Made by a program: the position numbers and the translations under genes
The notes under the pieces: generated by a model
Told to the model about the DNA's origin: nothing
What the model saw: the letters and a program-made list of their open reading frames with translations, nothing else
Database searches by the model: none
Source of the DNA: Spirochaetota bacterium
GTDB lineage: Bacteria; Spirochaetota; UBA4802; JAFGJZ01
Direction of reading: 5' to 3'
Assembly (NCBI GenBank): GCA_023396615.1
Contig: JAEWVM010000178.1
Location: 1 to 23,705 of the forward strand
DNA: 23,705 bases
Shown: positions 8,306 through 14,858 of the stretch, piece after piece
Numbering within the stretch: the stretch's first letter is position 1
How the letters are laid out: each line of letters opens with the position of its first letter

Positions 8306-8854
8306 CAATGTTTTCACTTCATACTTGCCCGGCACCAGTTTATTAACTTCACAGAAACCTTTATTATCAGTTTTTCCGTAAACTTTTATACCATTCGGTC
8401 CAATAAGCATAAATCCTATATTTTTCTGAGGAATACCGTTTTCATCATCAATTTCAACTGTCATATCCATTGAAACAGATAAAACCCCGCTTTTTCGTTC
8501 ATCGGTTCCGGCCGTTACAGTAAAAAAGAATTCAGGAATTTCCTCCAGGGGAGAATCCGGATCGTCCTCCCATCTGTAAGTCCATGATGTATGAGCTTTT
8601 CCGTTTAAGGGCCGTACTTCAAATACCGCAAAAGGTTTATCCGAAGCTGTGTCATCTGACACTTTCCATATGGTAAAAGTCACACCATCATAAGATTCAT
8701 CAACATCCGCAGAAAGTGAAATCTCTTCTCCGTCAATAGCATAATCTTTACCCCATTTTATGTTTTTTATCGAATTTTCACGAAAGAAAATAGATGAACA
8801 TGAAAAATGTAACACTAAGAGAAAAAGAAAAGCAATACCCTTGCATAAATGCAC
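8297..8854 (-). CDS. Lipoprotein with Ig-like and carboxypeptidase-regulatory-like modules
   Basis: A 185-aa exported protein. I place the start at GTG 8854, preceded by GGGGGA 4 nt upstream; a frame opening at TTG 8902 lacks a ribosome site and would put 16 extra residues before the signal. From GTG the protein begins with a short signal and an irregular lipobox HFS-C at Cys19. Residues ~30-125 (IKNIKWGKDY, GKAHTSWTYRW, EFFFTVTA) look like an Ig-type beta sandwich. Residues ~135-183 (GPNGIKVYGKTDNKGFCEVN then LVPGKYEV) match the carboxypeptidase-regulatory pattern. From memory, this two-part arrangement recurs in VgrG/PAAR-linked and phage-baseplate-linked proteins; that link is not proven here. 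It has no co-directional partner and ends inside the shared terminator. Confidence 0.72.
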   Translation of the reverse strand: MHLCKGIAFLFLLVLHFSCSSIFFRENSIKNIKWGKDYAIDGEEISLSADVDESYDGVTFTIWKVSDDTASDKPFAVFEVRPLNGKAHTSWTYRWEDDPDSPLEEIPEFFFTVTAGTDERKSGVLSVSMDMTVEIDDENGIPQKNIGFMLIGPNGIKVYGKTDNKGFCEVNKLVPGKYEVKTLNE

Positions 8855-8978
8855 GAAATCCCCCAAATTTTTGGAATTAATTTCAATTAGGTTTATAATC
8901 AATTTTAGTGAAATTTAGCTGAAAAGGTATGCAAAATCAATTCATATTTATTTTCAGGCAAAATAATGCAAAAAAAAC

Positions 8979-9023
8979 TTGCAATACTATATGTACGTAT
9001 AGTATATGTCTTATGTCGCATAA
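8979..9023 (+). promoter_or_regulatory. Promoter-like region with 22-bp palindrome and a second small inverted repeat
   Basis: ATACTATA (8984-8991) and TATAGTAT (8998-9005) are perfect 8-bp arms around a 6-bp centre TGTACG. TTGCAA at 8979-8984 could be a -35 box, with TAGTAT or the following AT-rich bases as a poorly spaced -10. Just downstream TTATG-TCG-CATAA (9011-9023) abuts the GAGG ribosome site (9025-9028) of the small ORF. The layout suggests an operator for that ORF; no regulator is evident. Confidence 0.45.
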
Positions 9024-9033
9024 AGAGGTTAAC

Positions 9034-9195
9034 ATGAACGGTTATGTATATTTCAAAACAAGTGAAAAGGAAGTAGTTATTTCAACCTCAGATACGGGAA
9101 GAAGAACGGTAATGATACGAACTACACGAAAAAATGACAAGACCAGAATCGCGGGAATATCTTTTGCGAAAACAGCACAAAAAAAGACCGCATAA
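9034..9195 (+). CDS. Small basic protein of 53 aa, unknown
   Basis: I chose ATG at 9034 because GAGG lies 6 nt upstream. The longer frame from 8929 would translate through the palindrome and has a poorly placed ribosome site. The product, MNGYVYFKTSEKEVV then ISTSDTGRRTVMIRTT and a Lys/Arg-rich tail, suggests a small beta-sheet protein with no cysteine or membrane segment. I recognise no family. Its stop codon (9193-9195) lies in the loop of the terminator that ends the opposing tRNA transcript, so it is tail-to-tail with tRNA-Leu. It could be a spurious frame, but the ribosome site and structured upstream region argue for a real gene. Confidence 0.5.
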   Translation: MNGYVYFKTSEKEVVISTSDTGRRTVMIRTTRKNDKTRIAGISFAKTAQKKTA

Positions 9196-9202
9196 CGGTC
9201 TT
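9179..9202 (-). terminator. Intrinsic terminator of the thioesterase-tRNA-Leu transcript
   Basis: Read on the minus strand, AAGACCG (9202-9196) pairs perfectly with CGGTCTT (9190-9184) around loop TTATG, and the T-run continues to 9179 for seven T in total. It begins 5 nt after the 3' end of tRNA-Leu, so it terminates that transcript. Confidence 0.85.
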
Positions 9203-9207
9203 GTGTG

Positions 9208-9291
9208 TGCCGAAGGAGGGACTTGAACCCTCATGAAGTTGCCCCCGGCGGATTTTGAGTCCGCTGCGTCTACCAGTTCCACCACTTCGGC
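9208..9291 (-). tRNA. tRNA-Leu(CAA)
   Basis: An 84-nt tRNA on the minus strand. The acceptor stem GCCGAAG (9291-9285) pairs with CTTCGGC (9215-9209), with discriminator A at 9208. The anticodon arm GCGGA-CTCAAAA-TCCGC gives anticodon CAA, which reads TTG. A long variable arm and the T-arm GAGGG-TTCAAGT-CCCTC follow, as expected for class II leucine tRNAs. CCA is not encoded (CAC follows), so it must be added enzymatically. It starts 10 nt after the thioesterase stop and is probably processed from a shared transcript. Confidence 0.97.
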
Positions 9292-9301
9292 TTTGTTTTG
9301 A

Positions 9302-9718
9302 TTATTCAGGCTGAGGAATCTTGTCTACTTCGATGTATTTTCCCTTTGCTCTCGCAACGATCTTTCCCATTTCGTTTTCGATTTCAGCTCTGTTTTCTAT
9401 TACGCGCTTGTTTTTTTTAACATACCAGCCGCGTACATAGAGATTTTCGTTGATAAAAGCAGGTTGAAGATAACGTATAGTAAGCTCTCCTGTCAACGCA
9501 ACGGTATCCATGTATTTGTTTACCATTATCATTGCTTCATCAAGGATGACAGAAACAATCCCTGCATGAATAATGTTCGGAGCCCCTTCAAGCTCCTGAG
9601 TTGCCTGGAATTCTCCGTAAACAGTCTTGGTATCTTCATCGAAACCAAGCTCAAGCCTCAAACCGCGGGAGTTTTCCTGTCCGCATCCGAAACACGTTTT
9701 ATCTTCAAATTCTATCAT
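9302..9718 (-). CDS. PaaI-type hotdog-fold acyl-CoA thioesterase
   Basis: A 138-aa single-domain hotdog protein expected to hydrolyse acyl-CoA thioesters in the cytoplasm. It opens with KTCFGCGQENSRGLRLEL, the cysteine-containing motif common at the start of one PaaI subgroup. The active-site helix follows as IIHAGIVSVILDEAM, with His51 at the turn and Asp60/Glu61 as the likely catalytic acid pair. It ends with the usual strands LTIRYLQPAF and ARAKGKYIEV. Length and motif order match the family; the substrate is unknown. The start at 9718 has only a weak ribosome site. tRNA-Leu follows after 10 nt in the same direction, so the two probably share a transcript ending at the 9179-9202 terminator. 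Confidence 0.88.
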   Translation of the reverse strand: MIEFEDKTCFGCGQENSRGLRLELGFDEDTKTVYGEFQATQELEGAPNIIHAGIVSVILDEAMIMVNKYMDTVALTGELTIRYLQPAFINENLYVRGWYVKKNKRVIENRAEIENEMGKIVARAKGKYIEVDKIPQPE

Positions 9719-10014
9719 AAAGCCATCAAACCCAATTTATCAAACCCTTGTCAAGGCTTTTTTACTTGACATAGATTGGGCTAAATACCGATTTCTCGCA
9801 AAAATTAACTGTTCAAAACTGCTTAATTCAGCTATTTATCAGAAAGATTATTTAACACATCAGAAATACAAAAGAATAAAGAGTGTTCAGTTCCTTCAAC
9901 ATATTTTAAGCTCATGTAAAATAAGGTTTCTTTAAAGCGTGTTTTCATCTCCTGATATTGACCTCCCGGTTGTATTGATTATGTTGAGTATATCAACTGA
10001 AGAAGGAGGTAAAC
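9719..10014. other. Intergenic region between divergent thioesterase and amtB
   Basis: A 296-bp AT-rich gap. Near the thioesterase there are two copies of ATCAAACCC and the small palindrome CCTTG-T-CAAGG (9747-9757), perhaps part of its promoter region. I found no convincing sigma-54 -24/-12 element (GG-N10-GC), although sigma-54/NtrC control is common for glnK-amtB elsewhere. No ORF or RNA gene is evident. Confidence 0.5.
9958..9985 (+). promoter_or_regulatory. Putative amtB-glnK promoter
   Basis: TTGACC (9958-9963) and TATGTT (9980-9985) are separated by 16 bp, a moderate sigma-70-type match ending 29 bp before the amtB ATG. The inverted repeat GTTGA-gtata-TCAAC (9983-9997) overlaps the -10 and could be a regulator site. 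The ribosome site AAGGAGGT is near the translation start. Confidence 0.4.
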
Positions 10015-11418
10015 ATGAATAGAAAATTTAAAACTCTAATCTCTTTGTTTCTATTCGCACTATTTACAGGCGGAATTCTTATTGCACAGGATGCCGCAAG
10101 CGAAGCTCCGGCAATTAATATTGCCCAAGTCGGCATGGATACCATGTGGGTAATGATTGCCGCATTTCTTGTTTTCTTTATGAATCTCGGTTTCGCGATG
10201 GTAGAAACCGGACTCACCCGTTCAAAGAACTCTGTAAACATTCTTGCAAAGAATTTTATAGTTTTCGCAATCGCATCAATTTCTTTCTACGTAATCGGTT
10301 TCGGACTTATGTTCGGTAACGGAAGCGGATTTATTGGAAAAGAAGGTCTCTTTTTTATAGGCGGTGCTGACACAAGCCCTCTTACAGGAGACGCATACCA
10401 GGGAGCCTACAGCGCATTAAGCTGGACCGGCGTACCTTTATTCGCTAAATTCTTTTTCCAGCTGGTTTTTGCCGCTACAGCAGCAACAATCGTTTCCGGT
10501 GCAGTTGCAGAAAGAATCAAATTCCATTCATTCATCATTTTCTCTTTTGTTCTTGTCGCAGTAATGTATCCTATAACAGGTCACTGGATATGGGGCGGCG
10601 GCTGGCTCGCAGCAAAAGGATTCTGGGATTTCGCCGGTTCAACAGTAGTACATTCCGTCGGCGGATGGGCAGCTCTCGCTGGTGTGATTCTTCTTGGCGC
10701 ACGTTCAGGAAAATATAGAGAAGACGGCTCAACAAATCCGATCTTCGGTCACAACATGGGTCTTGCAACCCTTGGAGCTCTTGTTCTGTGGTTCGGTTGG
10801 TTCGGATTCAATCCAGGATCAACAATGGCTGTTGGTGACGGCTCTGCAATAGCTCACGTTGCCCTTACTACTAATACTTCAGCAGTATTCGCAATAGCAA
10901 CTGCAACAATAGCATCATGGCTAATTCAGAAAAAACCTGATCTTTCAATGATACTTAACGGAGCTCTTGCAGGTCTTGTTGCGATCACAGCTCCATGCGC
11001 ATTCGTATCAGTTCCTGCAGCAGCAGCAATCGGTTCAATAGCCGGAGTTCTTGTAGTATGTTCAGTATACTTTTTCGATAAGATCAAAATTGACGACCCA
11101 GTCGGTGCTCTTTCTGTCCATCTTGTAAACGGTGTTTTCGGAACTCTTGCAGTAGGACTCTGGGCAAAAGACGGAATCACAGGCGCTGCAACCGGAAACG
11201 GTCTTTTCAACGGCGGCGGATTTTCACTTTTCCTCACTCAGCTTACAGGCGTTGCAGCAGTAGGGGGCTTTACTTTTATTGCTTCTTTCATCATATGGTT
11301 TATAATTAAAAAGACTATAGGAATGAGAGTAAGCAAACGTGAAGAAATCGTGGGTCTTGACATAGGCGAACATGGAATGAAAGCTTATCCTGATTTCCAG
11401 GGCTTCCTTACGAAGTAA
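10015..11418 (+). CDS. amtB: Ammonium transporter AmtB
   Basis: An inner-membrane trimeric channel that takes up ammonium. The 467-aa protein has an N-terminal signal-like segment (MNRKFKTLISLFLFALFTGG) that fits the cleaved signal of AmtB, then about eleven membrane helices. Key residues are visible: Asp205 in DFAGSTVVHSVGG (the structural Asp of E. coli D160), and the twin pore histidines His213 (same motif) and His369 in LSVHLVNGVFGTLAVG. Early motifs FFMNLGFAMVETGLTRSKN and WGGGWLA are classic. The start at 10015 follows a near-perfect ribosome site. The PII gene follows after 12 nt, so transporter and regulator are co-expressed, as in most bacteria (usual order glnK-amtB; here amtB is first). 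Confidence 0.97.
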   Translation: MNRKFKTLISLFLFALFTGGILIAQDAASEAPAINIAQVGMDTMWVMIAAFLVFFMNLGFAMVETGLTRSKNSVNILAKNFIVFAIASISFYVIGFGLMFGNGSGFIGKEGLFFIGGADTSPLTGDAYQGAYSALSWTGVPLFAKFFFQLVFAATAATIVSGAVAERIKFHSFIIFSFVLVAVMYPITGHWIWGGGWLAAKGFWDFAGSTVVHSVGGWAALAGVILLGARSGKYREDGSTNPIFGHNMGLATLGALVLWFGWFGFNPGSTMAVGDGSAIAHVALTTNTSAVFAIATATIASWLIQKKPDLSMILNGALAGLVAITAPCAFVSVPAAAAIGSIAGVLVVCSVYFFDKIKIDDPVGALSVHLVNGVFGTLAVGLWAKDGITGAATGNGLFNGGGFSLFLTQLTGVAAVGGFTFIASFIIWFIIKKTIGMRVSKREEIVGLDIGEHGMKAYPDFQGFLTK

Positions 11419-11430
11419 AAAGGAGGAAAT

Positions 11431-11772
11431 ATGAAACTTATAATAGCAGTTATTCAGCCGGAAAAACTTACAGATGTTAAAAACTCTCTTACGAGAGCAG
11501 GCATCGGAAAAATGACCGTAACCAGCGCAATCGGCTGCGGTCAGCAGGGAGGTTATACCGAAAACTACCGCGGTGTAATCACAGAGATCAACCTTCTTGA
11601 TAAAGTCAGAATTGAAATAGCGGTAAATGAAAATTTCGTTAAACCGGCTATTAACGCGATAATTCAGGGAGCAAGAACAGGAAACATCGGAGATGGTAAA
11701 ATCTTTGTTGTACCTATGGAAGAGTGCATCCGTGTCAGAACCGGAGAAACCGGTCATGATGCGATAGGCTAA
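11431..11772 (+). CDS. glnK: PII nitrogen regulator GlnK, lacking Tyr51
   Basis: A trimeric 2-oxoglutarate/ATP/ADP sensor that plugs AmtB under nitrogen sufficiency. The 113-aa protein aligns with E. coli GlnB without gaps through the T-loop. Ligand-binding residues Gln39, Lys58, the GDGKIFV loop with Lys90, and the RVRTGE segment are present, as is Arg47, which enters the AmtB pore. However, the T-loop reads ENYRGVITEINLLDKV: the uridylylated Tyr51 is Thr, the cyanobacterial phosphoserine site 49 is Val, and Arg38 is Gln. Control by GlnD-type uridylylation is therefore unlikely. It follows amtB by 12 nt with its own AAGGAGG and ends before a strong terminator. Adjacency to amtB supports the GlnK name over GlnB. 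Confidence 0.94.
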   Translation: MKLIIAVIQPEKLTDVKNSLTRAGIGKMTVTSAIGCGQQGGYTENYRGVITEINLLDKVRIEIAVNENFVKPAINAIIQGARTGNIGDGKIFVVPMEECIRVRTGETGHDAIG

Positions 11773-11784
11773 AACCCTTTCAGG

Positions 11785-11819
11785 AAAAAGCGGAATTTAT
11801 TTCCGCTTTTTCTTTTTTT
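11785..11819. terminator. Strong intrinsic terminator after glnK, usable from both sides
   Basis: An 11-bp perfect stem, 11785-11795 against 11801-11811 (core GCGGAA/TTCCGC), with loop TTTAT, is followed by a T-rich tract to 11819. The stop codon of the convergent membrane-protein gene (11797-11799) lies in the loop and its last codons form the right arm and T-tract. Confidence 0.88.
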
Positions 11820-12810
11820 CTTCCGGCATTGTTTCTTTTTTCAAAAGACCCGCATACAATAAAAATCCGATACCGATAAACGACCAGGCAAGAGCTCTGG
11901 CTCTTCTTATAAACCCAATTGATACTCCAACAGAAGTTTCATATCCGAAATACGAACAGGCTGCGGCATACGACCCTTCGCTGATTGCCAGATTTAAAGG
12001 AATAAAAGGGAGTACAATCGAAACAACAAGTCCAAAAAGATAAATAAACAAAGCATTAATGAATGAAAGATTTGAAACAGAAAGGAATTTCATTATAAAA
12101 TAAACTTCGAATGCCCCTGACAGCATAACCGGAAGATAATGCATTATTATCGAAATATAAAAATGATTGAGATTATCCTTGCTTGAAAAAATATGAGAAA
12201 ATTCTTTATCAATCTTTTTTAGTGAAGAACGTCTCTTCCGTGTAATAAATTTTTTTTGAACAAATTGAGGAAGAGAATTAACTACATGAATTAAAAAATT
12301 TTTCTTTTTACTTATATATGATATTCCGTAAAATATCCCGCCGATTATCACAACAGCAGCTGCGATTACAGCCCAGAAAGGAATTCCAAGCAAAAAAGCC
12401 GCGAGAACAATGCCCGTCAATATTATCAAAAGATTACCGATTGAATGTACAATACGGTCAAGAAAAACAGAAGCAAGACCGGTATTCAAAGGAACGGTAT
12501 CCTTAATATAAAGCGCCTTGATCGGATCACCTGCTGCTCCTGCCGCGGCATTTATAACGGTTGTAGAATCTCCGGCAATACGGGCAATCAAAAGCTTAAT
12601 GAATCCTTTAAGCCCCAGAGGATACATTATCAGCACACGCCAGCCGTAAGTCAGAAAGACATGATTCAGAAAATAAATAAACATTAGGAGAAAAAAGCCC
12701 AGACCGACCGATAAAATGTCTGCAACAAGCTTATCAACCCCGAATACCGAAATCATCAGAACCAGCAAAAGAATTCCGATTGCCAGAAATATTTTTCTTG
12801 TTTTCTTCAT
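11797..12810 (-). CDS. LPG-synthase-TM/UPF0104 (HpnL/YbhN-like) integral membrane protein
   Basis: A polytopic membrane protein of about 337 aa with roughly eight hydrophobic segments, resembling the membrane half of lysyl-phosphatidylglycerol synthases and the stand-alone UPF0104 family, whose members are thought to move or modify lipids. Family-like features are GWRVLIMYP early, then AGAAGDPIKALYIKDTV with ASVFLDRIVHSIGN (conserved D-R), and SEGSYAAACSYFG before the last helices. There is no cytoplasmic aminoacyl-transfer domain. The start is unsettled: I use ATG at 12810; an in-frame GTG at 12870 would leave 4 nt to the divergent gene, and none has a clear ribosome site. It is divergent from a CDP-alcohol transferase, suggesting a shared lipid pathway. 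The Lys-rich tail overlaps the glnK terminator. Confidence 0.82.
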   Translation of the reverse strand: MKKTRKIFLAIGILLLVLMISVFGVDKLVADILSVGLGFFLLMFIYFLNHVFLTYGWRVLIMYPLGLKGFIKLLIARIAGDSTTVINAAAGAAGDPIKALYIKDTVPLNTGLASVFLDRIVHSIGNLLIILTGIVLAAFLLGIPFWAVIAAAVVIIGGIFYGISYISKKKNFLIHVVNSLPQFVQKKFITRKRRSSLKKIDKEFSHIFSSKDNLNHFYISIIMHYLPVMLSGAFEVYFIMKFLSVSNLSFINALFIYLFGLVVSIVLPFIPLNLAISEGSYAAACSYFGYETSVGVSIGFIRRARALAWSFIGIGFLLYAGLLKKETMPEEKKKKRK

Positions 12811-12874
12811 AGTAATTGGGATTATGACCCGGCTATCCATCAAAGAGTCAATATATTTTCGGGTGAACACTAAA

Positions 12875-13960
12875 ATGCAAACAGCGTTAATAAAATCATC
12901 GGCCTCTCCTGCAAGACTAAAGATGTTTGGTCAGTTCCTAATAGAAAGAAACATCCGTATTCTTTATCATGCGGGCTTCAAAAATATTATTCTCAGCTTA
13001 TCACCCGCTGATGCAGAACTTTTTGAAAAAAAAATCAAAAGAAAACTATCTTCACTCAAAAACTTAACTTTGTCCCATACTCAAAAAAATACAAAACAGT
13101 CATGTTTAACAATTACAACAAATCAGTTTTTATACCTTCATGCCTTTTCTGATAAATCAAACTTCATTACAAAAAATAAAATTATAACTCTTAATTCTAA
13201 GTCTTTTTACGAAATTAATGACCGCAAAACTTTAAAGACCGCCGAAAAGCACATCTCCAAATATATCAGGTATCAATCCGGCGGAATTGTCGCCCAGACA
13301 ATAAACAAAAGAATATCTATTCCGCTAAGCCGTTTATTAGCATGTACAGGAATTCATCCGAACGCAATAACCCTGATAAATTTTGCTCTGGGGCTGTTCG
13401 GAGTTTATCTTTTGTTAGATACTTCACATGCTGCTAACATCGCAGCCGGAATTATTATTCAGGCTGTTTCCATTTTCGACGGATGCGACGGAGAAGTCGC
13501 AAGAATGAAAACCCGTTTTTCGAAACTAGGAGGAATTCTCGACACAGTCTGCGATCACACCTTGGCAATTTTGATTATAGCAGCGGCAACCCGAAGAGTT
13601 TATATGGCTTTTAATATCGAAATATTTATTGTGATTTTTTCGCTGATTGCCCTCGGTGTAATTGCAATCATCGGATGGAATACAGTCTATCTTGTAAAAT
13701 ACAGCAATTCATATTCCTTTTCGGCATTCAGCAAAGAATTTCTCACTCCTCTTTCAAAAACGAGTTTTCTTGCAAAACTCATTTCCATTCTTCAGTATTT
13801 CGTCAGAAAAGAAGTCTATTCTTTATCCATCATGTTCTTTTGCTTCTTTAATGCTATAGTTTATTATACTATTATATTTGCAGTATTCGGCGCAGGAGGA
13901 TTTTTTTTAGTAAACATACTTTGCCTTAAATATTTTCCTTCATTACGAAAAAGAGCATAG
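12875..13960 (+). CDS. CDP-alcohol phosphotransferase with degenerate N-terminal nucleotidyltransferase-like domain
   Basis: A 361-aa membrane enzyme expected to join a CDP-activated alcohol or lipid to a second alcohol. Residues ~150-355 form the CDP-OH-P domain with ~6 membrane helices and the full signature D205-G-x2-A-R-x8-G219-x3-D223-x3-D227 (FDGCDGEVAR, then LGGILDTVCDH). Residues 1-~110 resemble the start of a sugar/inositol-phosphate nucleotidyltransferase (MFGQFLIERNIRILYHAGFK), but the GxGxR nucleotide loop is replaced by SSASPAR and the domain is about half the usual length. Bifunctional inositol-phosphate cytidylyltransferase/transferases share this architecture, so this may be a one-function descendant. 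I place the start at ATG 12875 (GGGTGA upstream); the frame stays open further up, but that part overlaps the divergent gene. Confidence 0.85.
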   Translation: MQTALIKSSASPARLKMFGQFLIERNIRILYHAGFKNIILSLSPADAELFEKKIKRKLSSLKNLTLSHTQKNTKQSCLTITTNQFLYLHAFSDKSNFITKNKIITLNSKSFYEINDRKTLKTAEKHISKYIRYQSGGIVAQTINKRISIPLSRLLACTGIHPNAITLINFALGLFGVYLLLDTSHAANIAAGIIIQAVSIFDGCDGEVARMKTRFSKLGGILDTVCDHTLAILIIAAATRRVYMAFNIEIFIVIFSLIALGVIAIIGWNTVYLVKYSNSYSFSAFSKEFLTPLSKTSFLAKLISILQYFVRKEVYSLSIMFFCFFNAIVYYTIIFAVFGAGGFFLVNILCLKYFPSLRKRA

Positions 13961-13973
13961 TATATTTAATAAT

Positions 13974-14858
13974 TCAGTATGAATTTATTTCCTCTTCCGC
14001 TTCGGCAAATTTACGGGCAAGATCAGCCTTGTATTCAATAAGAGAAAAGGATGTAGTAATAAAAAATTTATCATATCTGTATTTCATAAGCTCAACATAC
14101 GCCGCATACGATTCGCGGTATCTCCGCAATTTATATGCAGCTTCTGCAAAGTAGAAATAGTAAGACTTATCAAAATCTTTTGTCTTATTAATTTTTTTCA
14201 TGGTCATATAGCTGAGATAGATTTTTTCGCGGTAAAAATATATTTTCGACATTCCAAGCAAAGCATTGGGATTATCCGGCTCTTTATTTACAGCAATTGT
14301 ATAATATTTCTCAGCCATTGAGTGTCTTCGGCTCAAAAAATAAAGATCACCGATGATTACAAGCGGTTCTGTATCTATTCTATTCAACCTTGCGGCTTTC
14401 TTGTAATAAGACAATGCTTTGTCGTATTGAAACGAAAGCTCATAAATTATCCCTTTCTGTATGTAGAAAAAATAATATTGCGGCACTTGCTGAAGAGCTT
14501 TGTCGATGTTCATATGAGCTCTTGGAAAATTTCTAAGATGATAATAGCATACTGAAAGATTATGGCGGAAAGGAATAAAGAGAGGAGACTTCTTAAGGCA
14601 TTCTTCTAAAAAAACCGCCGCCTTGTCGAAGCTTCCTTCCATCATCAGATCATATGCGGAATTATTGGCTTTTGCTGCGGGAGAATCTCCAGTACACCAG
14701 AGCATATCTCCCTTTCTTAATATTTTCTCTGAAGGGAATTCCTCAACATAATCCATTGCAATATCATCAAGAAGTTTTCTTAAAACATCCGGATGATAAT
14801 CGTCATAAGATATCAATAATCCGTGAAAAAAGAAAAGAATTAATAATTTTTTCATCAT
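13974..14858 (-). CDS. Secreted tetratricopeptide-repeat protein
   Basis: A 294-aa protein with a signal peptide (MMKKLLILFFFHGLLIS) and no lipobox, so probably periplasmic. Residues ~62-235 contain four to five TPR units: AYDLMMEGSFDKAAVFLEEC, NLSVCYYHLRNFPRAHMNID, QKGIIYELSFQYDKALSYYK, then DLYFLSRRHSMAEKYYTIAV. It probably serves as a protein-protein scaffold. Its ATG follows the ABC ATPase stop directly (TAG then ATG ATG), so translation is probably coupled; the second ATG at 14855 is an equal candidate. The partner is unknown. It converges on the CDP-alcohol transferase gene 13 bp away. Confidence 0.85.
   Translation of the reverse strand: MMKKLLILFFFHGLLISYDDYHPDVLRKLLDDIAMDYVEEFPSEKILRKGDMLWCTGDSPAAKANNSAYDLMMEGSFDKAAVFLEECLKKSPLFIPFRHNLSVCYYHLRNFPRAHMNIDKALQQVPQYYFFYIQKGIIYELSFQYDKALSYYKKAARLNRIDTEPLVIIGDLYFLSRRHSMAEKYYTIAVNKEPDNPNALLGMSKIYFYREKIYLSYMTMKKINKTKDFDKSYYFYFAEAAYKLRRYRESYAAYVELMKYRYDKFFITTSFSLIEYKADLARKFAEAEEEINSY

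Noticed and set aside
8929..9033. Longer version of the small ORF from ATG 8929
   Set aside because: It would translate through the 22-bp palindrome and the promoter-like region, and has a poor ribosome site compared with ATG 9034.
9088..9285. A minus-strand open frame beginning MVELVDAADSKSAGG
   Set aside because: It is the conceptual translation of tRNA-Leu(CAA) and its flank, a well-known false protein.
9719..10014. A sigma-54/NtrC promoter for amtB-glnK
   Set aside because: No GG-N10-GC element with the TGGCAC/TTGC context was found.
11224..11757. A 177-codon minus-strand frame under amtB/glnK
   Set aside because: It lies fully antisense to two strongly supported genes; its product is Cys/Phe/Tyr-rich with no recognisable domain and no ribosome site.
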